The notes under the pieces were generated by a model, which searched no databases, had not been told where the DNA came from, and saw nothing but the letters and a program-made list of their open reading frames with translations. From a virus: 64,000 nt of DNA. Shown piece by piece: positions 43,078-50,162 of the stretch (positions are counted from its first letter, which is position 1; each line of letters opens with the position of its first letter). The stretch spans positions 1 to 64,000 of IMG/VR virus record IMGVR_UViG_3300021478_000002. One strand, written 5' to 3'. Both the position numbers and the translations under genes were made by a program.

Positions 43078-43414
43078 GCCGCCAGTTCTGAAGCTGTCGG
43101 AGAACGACGTCGAAAGCGGCTGCCTGGATATCCTGCGTCTGCGCAACTACTGGCCCGTGCGGCTGCACGCCGGGCTTTTCAAGAGCGCAGACGGGAAGCG
43201 CTGGATTCGCGGTGTTGAGAAGGGCACCCCGGATTATCTGGCGGTGCGCCCGCCGAGCTTCTTCATGGAAACGAAGCGACCGGATGGCATCCTGAGCGAC
43301 GACCAGAAGCGGAAGATCGACCACCTCCAGAGATTTTTCGGGCTCGAAACCATCGTGGTGGAAGGTGCCGAGGAACTGCTCGCGTGGTTGGAACGCCGTG
43401 ATCGCAGCCCGTAA
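43049..43414 (+). CDS. VRR-NUC domain nuclease
   Basis: 121 residues. VRR-NUC landmarks: NDVESGCLDILRL (Glu22), KGTPDYLAV (Asp62), FFMETKRPDG (ExK, Glu74 and Lys76), LSDDQKRKI (Gln86). These small PD-(D/E)xK nucleases act on branched DNA, such as Holliday junctions. A role in phage replication or packaging intermediates is inferred. Confidence 0.85.
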   Translation: MSKNPQFKLRPPVLKLSENDVESGCLDILRLRNYWPVRLHAGLFKSADGKRWIRGVEKGTPDYLAVRPPSFFMETKRPDGILSDDQKRKIDHLQRFFGLETIVVEGAEELLAWLERRDRSP

Positions 43415-43420
43415 AAAAAG

Positions 43421-43449
43421 CGCGGGTGCCTACTCGATAAGCACCCGCG
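43421..43449. terminator. Strong hairpin after the nuclease gene
   Basis: CGCGGGTGC / GCACCCGCG, 9-bp stem with an 11-base loop; seven A's lie just before it, so on the minus strand it reads as stem plus T-run. The + strand has no T-run after it. Followed by 130 bases with a small ATGCCG/CGGCAT hairpin (43474-43490) and no clear promoter. Confidence 0.45.
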
Positions 43450-43580
43450 TTCGGTGGTCCCAGTGATCCTGCGATGCCGTCACCCGGCATTGCAAAACCC
43501 AGTCCAGGATACGGGTCCTCATCCTCCCCCGAGGACGAAGCTTATTTGGCAACGAAGACGGCACTCAGAAAGGAAATCTT

Positions 43581-44501
43581 ATGCCGTTACTCAACAGCAT
43601 ACTCGAAATCCACAATCTGTCCAGTGGGGCACACCGGGCTTTAATTGGCTTGTTATCGTTCCGAAACAAAGCCAATGGGCAGTGTAATCCGAAGATGGAG
43701 ACGCTGGGAGAACGCCTGGGCGGAATCCCCGAGCGCACATTACGCCGCTGGTTGCACGAGCTGCGGCTCGCCGGTGTAGTGTACGCGACCAAACATCGCG
43801 GGTCGAATTCCTACCGGATTAACATTTCCACAGACTGTGAAAAACCGGCTGTGGAAAACGCTCAAGACCGGCCAAAAGTGGCCGCTCAAGACCGGCCAAA
43901 AGTGGCCGCTCAAGACCGGCCAAAAATGGCCGGTCTCAACGCTCGTATCCTTACTGAACAGACAGTATTGAACAGACAGAGGGGAACCGCCGCCGCCGAC
44001 GTACACGCTATACGTGTGGAAAAGGCGGCGGCGGCGGCACTGCCCTTGTTTGATGAAATCGAAACCCCAACACCCCAGGCCGAGGCTGAGAAGCTGGTGG
44101 CCGAGCTGATGCCGCAGCACCCGGAGCCGGGCAATTTGCCTAAGGCCATCAACGAAGCTGCAAAGCTCCTGGCCAGCAGGCCGGAGACGCTCACGGCGAC
44201 CATCGAGACCCTCCGGCGCAACCACGGGCTCTGGCGGGCGCGCTGGGCCACGTATGCCGCCGGTCGATTCGTGCCGCAGTTGTGGCGCTGGTTTCATGAC
44301 GGCGACTGGGAACATCCGCCGGTGGACCGGAAACCGGTGCAGAGCGAGACGTGGCACGAGCGCCACGAGCGGGAACGCAAGGAATCGGACGAGGAAAATT
44401 ACCGGCGTTATGCCGAGCTAGGTATGTGGTCGGCGCTGCGCGAGTATGGCGGCGATGCTCTTGTGGAGGTATGGCGTGAGAAAGTCAAAGCTGTTGGATG
44501 A
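43581..44501 (+). CDS. Replication initiator, lambda gpO-like
   Basis: 306 residues with an AAAGGA ribosome site. Residues 8-75 are a winged helix (SSGAHRALIGLLSFRNKANGQCNP, ETLGERLGGIPERTLRRWLHELRLAGVV), the HTH_36 pattern of phage initiators. Residues 94-117 are three repeats of QDRPK(V/M)A coded by the 24-bp iterons. The C-terminal half is helical and would bind a helicase loader. As in lambda, the origin repeats appear to lie inside the initiator gene. The next gene begins 26 bases before its stop. Confidence 0.8.
   Translation: MPLLNSILEIHNLSSGAHRALIGLLSFRNKANGQCNPKMETLGERLGGIPERTLRRWLHELRLAGVVYATKHRGSNSYRINISTDCEKPAVENAQDRPKVAAQDRPKVAAQDRPKMAGLNARILTEQTVLNRQRGTAAADVHAIRVEKAAAAALPLFDEIETPTPQAEAEKLVAELMPQHPEPGNLPKAINEAAKLLASRPETLTATIETLRRNHGLWRARWATYAAGRFVPQLWRWFHDGDWEHPPVDRKPVQSETWHERHERERKESDEENYRRYAELGMWSALREYGGDALVEVWREKVKAVG
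43860..43931 (+). repeat. Three 24-bp iterons, candidate replication origin
   Basis: Units at 43860, 43884 and 43908. Units 1 and 2 are identical; unit 3 differs by one base (AAAAATGG). Each holds the dyad GGCCA AAAG TGGCC. Upstream are two DnaA-box-like 9-mers, ATTTCCACA (43824-43832) and TTTTCCACA on the other strand (43850-43858), the latter 8 of 9 to TTATCCACA. Confidence 0.75.
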
Positions 44502-44859
44502 TTTTACCTACGACAAGGAAATCGAACGCTTAAGTGCCTTGCCGAAATTCCCGCAGATGCCCGCCGCCCAGAAAGAACTACGTCGGGCGCTGCGGCGGAT
44601 TTCGGAGACCGATATCGATTTCCTGCACCGGCTGATCAGCGATGTGATTGATCAGGCTTTCACCTGCCCGACGCCAGCGGACCTGATCAGGATCGCCGGA
44701 GAGAAGCGCGCCCGCGTGCAGACAGCGGTCGGCAACGCCGACTGCGAAATCTGCCACGGCAGCGGCTTCGTGACGACCGAACGGCAGGTTAACATTCGCG
44801 GAGTGGAGCCATACGAAGCGGAATTTGCGGCGCTATGCGCCTGCCGGGGAGGGAAGTGA
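44476..44859 (+). CDS. P-like helicase loader candidate with zinc knuckle
   Basis: 127 residues from GTG 44476, chosen for GGAGGT five bases upstream. Residues 10-75: helical (IERLSALPKFPQMPAAQKELRRALRR, DIDFLHRLISDVIDQAF, CPTPADLIRIAG), close to the pattern of short phage helicase loaders. C-terminus: CEICHGSGF and CAC, a DnaJ-type knuckle. Overlap with the initiator gene fits an O-P pair. No ATPase motif seen. Confidence 0.6.
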   Translation: MRKSKLLDDFTYDKEIERLSALPKFPQMPAAQKELRRALRRISETDIDFLHRLISDVIDQAFTCPTPADLIRIAGEKRARVQTAVGNADCEICHGSGFVTTERQVNIRGVEPYEAEFAALCACRGGK

Positions 44860-44860
44860 G

Positions 44861-45091
44861 ATGGATTTGAATCCATTCGCCGCCTGGGGCGAATCGGTGC
44901 GCGGCCTCCGTGACCGGTTCACCACTGAGCTGGGCGAGGAGCGGCCATTCTCACCCTACCGGGACGACGTCCTGGATGGGATGGCGGAGATGACCGCGCT
45001 CTGCAAATCTCTCGGCGTCTCGCTGCAACGATTGCAGCAGCACGACGCGAAGGCCTTCGACGCGTTCGTGCGGGCGCTAGAGACCAGTTAG
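44861..45091 (+). CDS. Small helical protein ending the replication operon
   Basis: 76 residues, with GGGGAGGG ribosome region. Helical, with TALCKSLGVSLQRLQQHDAK. Followed by a good terminator. Unrecognised. Confidence 0.6.
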   Translation: MDLNPFAAWGESVRGLRDRFTTELGEERPFSPYRDDVLDGMAEMTALCKSLGVSLQRLQQHDAKAFDAFVRALETS

Positions 45092-45097
45092 AGACAG

Positions 45098-45123
45098 AAA
45101 CGGCAGTCGGAACCGCCGTTTTT
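45098..45123 (+). terminator. Rho-independent terminator
   Basis: AAACGGC / GCCGTTT, a 7-bp stem with 10-base loop, then TT; the T-run is TTTTT overall. It closes the replication operon. The 122 bases between it and the next gene (45246) have no certain promoter; TTGGCA (45181) with TATGAA 15 bases later is the best guess. Confidence 0.65.
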
Positions 45124-45245
45124 GTACATCCGAAACGCAATGGGTAGGAATCGAACATAATGCGCGAAAGCGGTGTATGATTGGCACGCTGGTGACAGTA
45201 ATATGAATCCTTCAAGCGGCAGGACACAGGCGAGGGCAAACCGAA

Positions 45246-45716
45246 ATGAAAAAAGATGACGGCGACTTAAATAAATACGCGCAGATGGGGCTCGCGGCTC
45301 TGATCCCCGGCATGCAGCGCATGATTGAACTGATGCAGCACGAGCTGGACATGATGCGCGAGCGACTGACAGGCTTGCAGGAGCCGCGCAAGAAGACGGG
45401 CCGACCGCCGAAGGCGATTGCCGGAGAGAAGCTGGCGAGCGGCTGGCCCGCCGATCCCGAGGAGCGCAAAGCTGAGGCGAGGCGGCGCATGCAGAACCGC
45501 GACTCCAAGCGCAGGCAGCGCGCGGCGAAAGCTGCGAAGTCTATGGTGAGTAAAGATTCTCCCGACCACGACAAGTTCCGCAAGAAGATGAAACAGGCCG
45601 CCAAGCGTCGGTGGGCTAACATGAGCTTCAAGGAACGCAAGGCCAAGCTCGCGGCGATGCGGGCCGGAAGGAAACAGAAGAAGGCCCCGGTCCTCAAACT
45701 GGAGGCAGTATCATGA
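45246..45716 (+). CDS. Highly basic hypothetical protein
   Basis: 156 residues. The N-terminus is helical (LIPGMQRMIELMQHELDMMRERL); then GRPPKA, a single AT-hook-like core (GRP), followed by a long Lys/Arg-rich part (RRRMQNRDSKRRQRAAKAAK). Likely DNA- or RNA-binding. First gene of a new operon after the terminator. Confidence 0.65.
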   Translation: MKKDDGDLNKYAQMGLAALIPGMQRMIELMQHELDMMRERLTGLQEPRKKTGRPPKAIAGEKLASGWPADPEERKAEARRRMQNRDSKRRQRAAKAAKSMVSKDSPDHDKFRKKMKQAAKRRWANMSFKERKAKLAAMRAGRKQKKAPVLKLEAVS

Positions 45717-46003
45717 CATTCCCAACGGAAGCGGAAGCGCGCGAATTCATCAGGTCGACGACAATCGACATCAAGATCGAAAAGGTTTCTGTGATCCCGA
45801 CAACTCACGGGTACTGGACGATTACCAGCGCCAAAGAATCCGAGCGGCCAGCCAAAACCTGTTCCATCTGCGGGGAGTCATTCCGCGAGTTCAAGAATAA
45901 TGCCCAGCCCATCAACGGCGGCGGCTGCTGTAACTATTGCGATGATCACGTGGTGACGCCAGCCCGGCTCGCACTCTCGCGGCAGCAGAGGGCCAACTCA
46001 TGA
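45713..46003 (+). CDS. Zinc-finger-like protein
   Basis: 96 residues, ATGA overlap. CSICGES...CCNYCDDH gives a CxxC-CxxC ribbon in the second half. The first half is mixed strand and helix (FIRSTTIDIKIEKVSVIP). Unrecognised. Confidence 0.6.
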   Translation: MTFPTEAEAREFIRSTTIDIKIEKVSVIPTTHGYWTITSAKESERPAKTCSICGESFREFKNNAQPINGGGCCNYCDDHVVTPARLALSRQQRANS

Positions 46004-46347
46004 CGCGCCTTTCCAACCGGCAGTGGCCGATGTTGAAGATGCTTTTCGATAACGGCAGCGATGTCTACATGACGCTTGAAGAAGCGGCGCAGTTTGATCA
46101 AAGACCATTCCGAAGCATGCTGATTCAGCGGTGGTGCGCGTACCGGCCCGGTCGCGGCTTTCATATCACGAAGGAAGGCAAGGCCGCGATGTACGAGTTC
46201 CAGACGACCGACATCGTCCGCAAGAATCCGAACCTGCCGCTGACGGCTTACTTCGATGCGACGGCCTACGGGTTGCACGTGCCCAGGCGCAAGGCCGCAG
46301 CGAAGACGGTGCGTGAGCTGGTCTCTAGCAGTCGGGGTGTCGCTTGA
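46000..46347 (+). CDS. Putative winged-helix protein
   Basis: 115 residues, ATGA overlap. Segment LSNRQWPMLKMLFDNGSDVYMTLEEAAQF...LIQRWCAYRPGRGFHITKEGKAAMYEF in parts has the order of a winged helix with a 'GRGFHITKEG' wing. May be a regulator or DNA-modifier accessory. Tentative. Confidence 0.55.
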   Translation: MTRLSNRQWPMLKMLFDNGSDVYMTLEEAAQFDQRPFRSMLIQRWCAYRPGRGFHITKEGKAAMYEFQTTDIVRKNPNLPLTAYFDATAYGLHVPRRKAAAKTVRELVSSSRGVA

Positions 46348-46919
46348 CCGATGCCGAACTCCAGGGGATCGCGGCGCAGTCCCTGAACATGGCGAAGCGC
46401 GACCTCGCGCGTGGTAGATTTAACTTCCTGCTTGCCGCCTATAACCTATGCGACACACCGCCGCTGCACCGCATGGACAAGATCGAAGCGCTGGTTATCG
46501 AACGGCTGGGCGAGAACTGGCTCAATAGCGGCAGGACCAAGAACATCGGCTTTCAGACGCTGCGCATCGCCGTCGATTTGCTGCCGCCCGATGCGGTCGT
46601 CATCGTCACCATGTGCAACGGTTTTTCTCTGACCGCGAAGTTCTGGGAGCTGACTCCGGCGCAGCAAAGGGAGCTGCACAACGCGACTCACGACCGCCAC
46701 CACGAAGCCGTCAAAGAGGGCTTGATGGACGTGTGCGACGTTCTGCTGGCGACCGTCCAGACGCCCGAACGGGTGTGTATGTATCAACAGAACCTGGACC
46801 GGCGTGGGGAGTTCACTGGCAGGCCTGAGACGAAATGTTTTCCGCAAGAAGGGTTCGATGGCCGGTTGAAGATGTACGGGAAACACTATGACCCGGTGAA
46901 GTTTGCGTACGAGGCCTGA
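46344..46919 (+). CDS. Hypothetical protein
   Basis: 191 residues from TTG 46344 (TTGA overlap with upstream stop). The first in-frame ATG is 46389, giving 176 residues. It has helical and mixed parts (LNMAKRDLARGRFNFLLAAYNL). The C-terminus carries CMYQQNLDRRGEFTGRP. No family recognised. Confidence 0.55.
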   Translation: MTDAELQGIAAQSLNMAKRDLARGRFNFLLAAYNLCDTPPLHRMDKIEALVIERLGENWLNSGRTKNIGFQTLRIAVDLLPPDAVVIVTMCNGFSLTAKFWELTPAQQRELHNATHDRHHEAVKEGLMDVCDVLLATVQTPERVCMYQQNLDRRGEFTGRPETKCFPQEGFDGRLKMYGKHYDPVKFAYEA

Positions 46920-46920
46920 T

Positions 46921-47412
46921 ATGCCACTACTCGATGACCAGCACGTGCAGGAATTGCTCAAGCTCGCAGAGCATCACCGGGAGTGTGGCGAGTGCGGACA
47001 CTTCGCCGCGCATGATTATTGCCGTTCCTGCGACGAGTTCTACTGGCTGCACGCGCCCGGCTGCCGCATGTATGAGACGAAGCATTTCGGCCACCGGCTG
47101 ACCATTGTGCCGTTCGTGGAGGATCGCGGCGGAGGGGGAGTGCAACCAAAGCAACCCGTGCTCGAATGCATGTTCTTCGCGAACGGCGTCACCGCCGTCT
47201 TTCACGACGGCGAACAGCAGCCGCGATTGCAGCAGTCGTGGCTGGAGTTGTTCGCGGAATTCCTGGAGTCGCACGGGCGCGATCCGCTTGCCTACCGGCT
47301 GATCATGCCCGATGGCAAGAAGGCCAGCTTCTTCCGTACGGAGGATGGCTGGAGCTGGAGATTTTCCCATGAAGGACAAGGACACAAAGAAACCACCCCG
47401 ACGTCGAGCTAG
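46921..47412 (+). CDS. Zinc-finger-like protein
   Basis: 163 residues. Residues 22-36 hold CGECGHFAAHDYCRSC (two CxxC), then APGCRMYETKHFGH, so a zinc ribbon is likely. Residues 80-150 are a separate mixed domain (ECMFFANGVTAVFHDGEQQPRL). It overlaps the next gene by 44 bases. Confidence 0.6.
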   Translation: MPLLDDQHVQELLKLAEHHRECGECGHFAAHDYCRSCDEFYWLHAPGCRMYETKHFGHRLTIVPFVEDRGGGGVQPKQPVLECMFFANGVTAVFHDGEQQPRLQQSWLELFAEFLESHGRDPLAYRLIMPDGKKASFFRTEDGWSWRFSHEGQGHKETTPTSS

Positions 47413-47695
47413 CTATACACTATGTGACGAGTTGGAATACTGGATTGGCCGGGAACTGACTCGACGCCGGACTCTCAAATTGCGGCACGCGAGCAAGAAC
47501 GAGATTCTGAACGACTGGGGGATGGCATGGGTCAACTACCTCCGGCAATACTACCCTGGACTCTATCCCGCCAATTCCGGTTTAGCCCACCTTGGCGTGG
47601 CGGTCGAAGTGAAGGCGGTAGATCCGGCTGACGAGGCCAAACTCGAACAGTTGCTCGACAACGGCATCGGAGTGGGCTTCCAGAAAATACCATGA
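47369..47695 (+). CDS. Hypothetical basic protein
   Basis: 108 residues from ATG 47369, with GGAG 8 bases upstream, in another frame inside the end of the previous gene. Basic start (KDKDTKKPPRRRASY), a helix (ELEYWIGRELTRRRTLKLRHASK), acidic end. No family recognised. Confidence 0.6.
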   Translation: MKDKDTKKPPRRRASYTLCDELEYWIGRELTRRRTLKLRHASKNEILNDWGMAWVNYLRQYYPGLYPANSGLAHLGVAVEVKAVDPADEAKLEQLLDNGIGVGFQKIP

Positions 47696-47925
47696 GGCGC
47701 GACCCCAAGACGCCGGAAGAGTGGCAGGAAGCCGTCGATGCCGCCGCAGGCGCGCGCGCCATTGCCGATTGCGCGATGTACGGGCTGATCACGGGCGGCC
47801 CCAAGATCAACGTACGGCGCTGTGACGACATCCTGGCACGCGGACGCAAGCGCGGCATCGCGCCGTCGCGCACGGACACGGAACTGGTGGTCGAGCTGGT
47901 CAAGCAGATCAACGCTATGCTTTAA
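47692..47925 (+). CDS. Small hypothetical protein
   Basis: 77 residues, ATGA overlap. Helical, basic middle (DILARGRKRGIAPSRTD). Ends 3 bases before the TTTCACCCC box of the next promoter. Confidence 0.55.
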   Translation: MRRDPKTPEEWQEAVDAAAGARAIADCAMYGLITGGPKINVRRCDDILARGRKRGIAPSRTDTELVVELVKQINAML

Positions 47926-47970
47926 TTTCACCCCAAGCTCTTTGACAACTGCATGTAGTCGTGGCATGAT
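47926..47970 (+). promoter_or_regulatory. Promoter module A (leaderless type)
   Basis: TTTCACCCC (47926-47934), 7 bases, TTGACA (47942-47947), 17-base spacer with ACTGCATGTAGTCGTGG, CATGAT (47965-47970). The predicted start, 7 bases past the -10, is 47977, which is the A of the next gene's ATG. Confidence 0.75.
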
Positions 47971-47976
47971 TGACTC

Positions 47977-48219
47977 ATGACACACAACGGAATCGAATAC
48001 GTGACCAAAGAAGAAGCGGCGGCGCGGTGCAGGGCATTCGCGGCGGCCAACCCCGGCAGCGTGTTTCACAACTATGCACACGACAAAGTGGTCCGTACTG
48101 CGGACAACCGAACGACGCTGTACGAGTGGAACAAGTTGTACGCGGACGTGGTTAAGAGTAACCCGGAGCTGAAGGGCCTGTGGACCTTGAACACGCGTTA
48201 TACCCAGGAGGCCAAGTAG
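47977..48219 (+). CDS. Small hypothetical protein, leaderless
   Basis: 80 residues. The ATG has no ribosome site; the promoter module ends 6 bases before it. Helical (KEEAAARCRAFAAANPG, EWNKLYADVVK). Unrecognised. May be a small effector made early from its own promoter. Confidence 0.65.
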   Translation: MTHNGIEYVTKEEAAARCRAFAAANPGSVFHNYAHDKVVRTADNRTTLYEWNKLYADVVKSNPELKGLWTLNTRYTQEAK

Positions 48220-48221
48220 CC

Positions 48222-48476
48222 ATGACGATCACCGACTACATCAACCGCAAGGGCATCGAGGCGCTGCTGGACGACCGCCAGGATCTCTGCAAGGGCCTGC
48301 TGGAGGCCGCCCGCATCGCCATCGGCAGCCGCTGCCCCGAAGGGCACGGCAACGACGAGATCTCGCTCAACGGCGACGGGGAGGCCTTCTGCGCCGCCTG
48401 CGACGAGGTCTACTCGCTGAATGAGGAGGCATGCAAATGCCTGCGGCACCTGGGCTACGACGTGTGGGCGGAGTAG
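48222..48476 (+). CDS. Zinc-ribbon protein
   Basis: 84 residues with CAGGAGG ribosome site. SRCPEGHGNDE...AFCAACDEVY...ACKC suggests a ribbon (CxxGH...CxxC). N-terminal half helical (RKGIEALLDDRQDLCKG). Follows the leaderless gene in one operon. Confidence 0.6.
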   Translation: MTITDYINRKGIEALLDDRQDLCKGLLEAARIAIGSRCPEGHGNDEISLNGDGEAFCAACDEVYSLNEEACKCLRHLGYDVWAE

Positions 48477-48521
48477 TTTCACCCCATCGTAATTGACAAC
48501 AACATGCGGATGGTAGATACT
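48477..48521 (+). promoter_or_regulatory. Promoter module B (leaderless type)
   Basis: TTTCACCCC (48477-48485), 7 bases, TTGACA (48493-48498), 17-base spacer with ACAACATGCGGATGG, GATACT (48516-48521), then TTGAAT and ATG 48528. The predicted start falls on the A of the ATG. Confidence 0.8.
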
Positions 48522-48527
48522 TTGAAT

Positions 48528-48953
48528 ATGAGCACAGCAAAACAGATCAACGCCTACCGCGAGATTCTCCACACGCGCCAGCAAGAGCACCTGCGCAAGA
48601 CCTACGGCATGCAGCCGGTTGCCGCCCGCTTCATGGGCAAGTGCGGCTGTGGCCGCATCTTCGGCGAGGGCAGCGGCTGGGCCGCCGGTACGCCCTGCCG
48701 GTTCGACCGGGGCAACCTGATCGCCAAATACAAGGGCGAGGGCTGGTGGAACCTGTCCTGCATCGACACCGCGCGCCAGGATGAGTTCAAGGCCAACGCC
48801 CGCTACGTCCGTGAGGCACTCAGCCGCAGGGGCTGGGTGGCCTTCGACTGGACGAACGAAGCGCGGCAGGCAGATCTGTGGCGCGAAGAGCTGGAGTTCG
48901 ACGCCGAAGCCGCCGCGCGCGAGCGCGTCACCGACCGTCAGGAGGTGAAGTAA
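48528..48953 (+). CDS. Zinc-binding accessory protein, leaderless
   Basis: 141 residues. ATG 48528 is chosen because of the promoter module; the ATG at 48504 lies inside the promoter. Helical start (TAKQINAYREILHTRQQEHLRK), then KCGCGRIFGEGSG, PCRFDRGNLIAKYKGEGWWNLSC as a possible Cys site, and a charged helical end. Unrecognised. Confidence 0.6.
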   Translation: MSTAKQINAYREILHTRQQEHLRKTYGMQPVAARFMGKCGCGRIFGEGSGWAAGTPCRFDRGNLIAKYKGEGWWNLSCIDTARQDEFKANARYVREALSRRGWVAFDWTNEARQADLWREELEFDAEAAARERVTDRQEVK

Positions 48954-49174
48954 TGAAGCCCGGCGACAAAGTCCAAGTACACACGGATCGCGGCTACCGC
49001 GACTGCATCGTACTCGAAAGCAAGCCCTACCGGACCTGGGTGGAGTGGCGCTATCAGTTCGACCCGATGCCGCAGTTCGATCCGGCCACCTGGATCTCCC
49101 CCAGCACCGGCGGCTGGGCAGCCTCCCAGTATTTCCGGCCACGGCCCGCAGGGATTTCACCCCAAAATATTTGA
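48953..49174 (+). CDS. Small SH3-like protein candidate
   Basis: 73 residues, TAATG overlap. Beta-rich (GDKVQVHTDRGYRDCIVLESKPYRTWVEWR in parts), as in small KOW/SH3-like folds. Its 3' end contains the TTTCACCCC box, and its stop codon TGA lies inside the TTGACA of promoter C. Confidence 0.6.
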   Translation: MKPGDKVQVHTDRGYRDCIVLESKPYRTWVEWRYQFDPMPQFDPATWISPSTGGWAASQYFRPRPAGISPQNI

Positions 49175-49199
49175 CAACAACATGCGGACGGTAGATACT
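49155..49199 (+). promoter_or_regulatory. Promoter module C (leaderless type)
   Basis: TTTCACCCC (49155-49163), 7 bases, TTGACA (49171-49176), 17-base spacer with ACAACATGCGGACGG, GATACT (49194-49199), TTTGAAT, ATG 49206. The predicted start is the A of the ATG. Almost identical to module B. Confidence 0.8.
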
Positions 49200-49205
49200 T
49201 TGAAT

Positions 49206-49481
49206 ATGAACTGCTCACGTCAACACATTCACCGGGCGCTGGACTTCAGCGCCATCAGAAACGCGGACACCGCGATGGCCAACGCCATCCTGGCGCTGCT
49301 GCGCCGCCGCAAGAACGCCCTGCGCGAAAAAGAGATCGCCCGCTGGTTCCGTGCCACGCCCCAGGCCTTTATCTCCGCGACACTGGGCGACATGCTGCTG
49401 CGGGATGACGTCAAGGCCTGCCGCACCTCGCTGAACCGCAACCGCTGCGTTCTGGAATACTACCTGCCGGAGGTGAACTAG
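49206..49481 (+). CDS. Winged-helix-like small protein, leaderless
   Basis: 91 residues. A helical start (HIHRALDFSAIRNADTAMANAIL) is followed by REKEIARWFRATPQAFISATLGDML, a typical HTH/winged-helix turn, and a strand end (CVLEYYLPEV). It may be a regulator of the promoter family, but only by position. No ribosome site is visible. Confidence 0.6.
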   Translation: MNCSRQHIHRALDFSAIRNADTAMANAILALLRRRKNALREKEIARWFRATPQAFISATLGDMLLRDDVKACRTSLNRNRCVLEYYLPEVN

Positions 49482-49483
49482 CC

Positions 49484-49723
49484 ATGATGCACGACGATCT
49501 GATCGGCGTTAGCTTCCTGCCCAACAACGGCGAGGGCCTCACCCTTCAAGACCTGCTGGAGCTGATCCGCAATTTCCCAGCGAAGGCGCGGCAGAATTAC
49601 GTGCGGGTGAACATGGGCGGCGAGAGCGCCGAAGTCACCGGCATCGCATTCGCCCAATCCGACCAAGCCGAGAAATGGGAGTTCAAGATTTACATCACTA
49701 CCGACTACAAGGAAACCAAATGA
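49484..49723 (+). CDS. Small hypothetical protein
   Basis: 79 residues, 2 bases after the previous gene, with GGAGG ribosome site. Mixed alpha/beta (TLQDLLELIRNFPAKARQNYVRVNMGG). Unrecognised. Confidence 0.6.
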   Translation: MMHDDLIGVSFLPNNGEGLTLQDLLELIRNFPAKARQNYVRVNMGGESAEVTGIAFAQSDQAEKWEFKIYITTDYKETK

Positions 49724-50103
49724 CAGATAACAACGGCATCATTAGAACGGAATTCGACCGCATCCTGGCCAGCCTCAACGGCCTGCCGGATGTGACCCAT
49801 ACCGCGCCATCCACCATCCGTACCGTGGACTTCATCGGCACCAGCCATACCTTCGTAATCACGACCTATCGGATGAGGGATCGCGGCGACACCGTGTTTT
49901 TGGAGACCATCTCAGGCGATGACAGAGCCCTGCGCCTCGTGATCCCACCGGCGGTCGCGGATGCCATCGTGCGCCAGCGCGATGCCTTGACAACCAAGGT
50001 GCGCCGCAGGATCGGGAAGGCCAGCGCCGAGGCACGCAAGGCGCGCGGCGAGCAGCCCGGCTTCATGAAACACAAAAAGGCGGTGAAGAAACCGGGGGCC
50101 TAA
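49720..50103 (+). CDS. Hypothetical protein with basic tail
   Basis: 127 residues, ATGA overlap. Beta first half (VDFIGTSHTFVITTYRMRD), then a Lys/Arg helix (VRRRIGKASAEARKARGEQPG) and a basic end. Looks like a nucleic-acid-binding tail. Unrecognised. Confidence 0.6.
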   Translation: MTDNNGIIRTEFDRILASLNGLPDVTHTAPSTIRTVDFIGTSHTFVITTYRMRDRGDTVFLETISGDDRALRLVIPPAVADAIVRQRDALTTKVRRRIGKASAEARKARGEQPGFMKHKKAVKKPGA

Positions 50104-50111
50104 CGCCCCCA

Positions 50112-50156
50112 TTTCACCCCAAACTATTTGACGTCTGCATGCGGACGTGAGAAACT
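50112..50156 (+). promoter_or_regulatory. Promoter module D (leaderless type)
   Basis: TTTCACCCC (50112-50120), 7 bases, TTGACG (50128-50133), 17-base spacer with TCTGCATGCGGACG, GAAACT (50151-50156), TTGAAT, ATG 50163. Predicted start on the A of the ATG. Confidence 0.75.
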
Positions 50157-50162
50157 TTGAAT

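Noticed and set aside
43421-43449. Plus-strand rho-independent terminator
   Set aside because: No T-run on the + strand; the A-run before it makes it a terminator only in the reverse sense, so it is kept as a hairpin of uncertain role.
45130-45160. tRNA-like GTTCGATTCC string on the minus strand, possible attP core
   Set aside because: The flanking bases do not form the T stem or an acceptor stem, and serine integrases seldom use tRNA genes.
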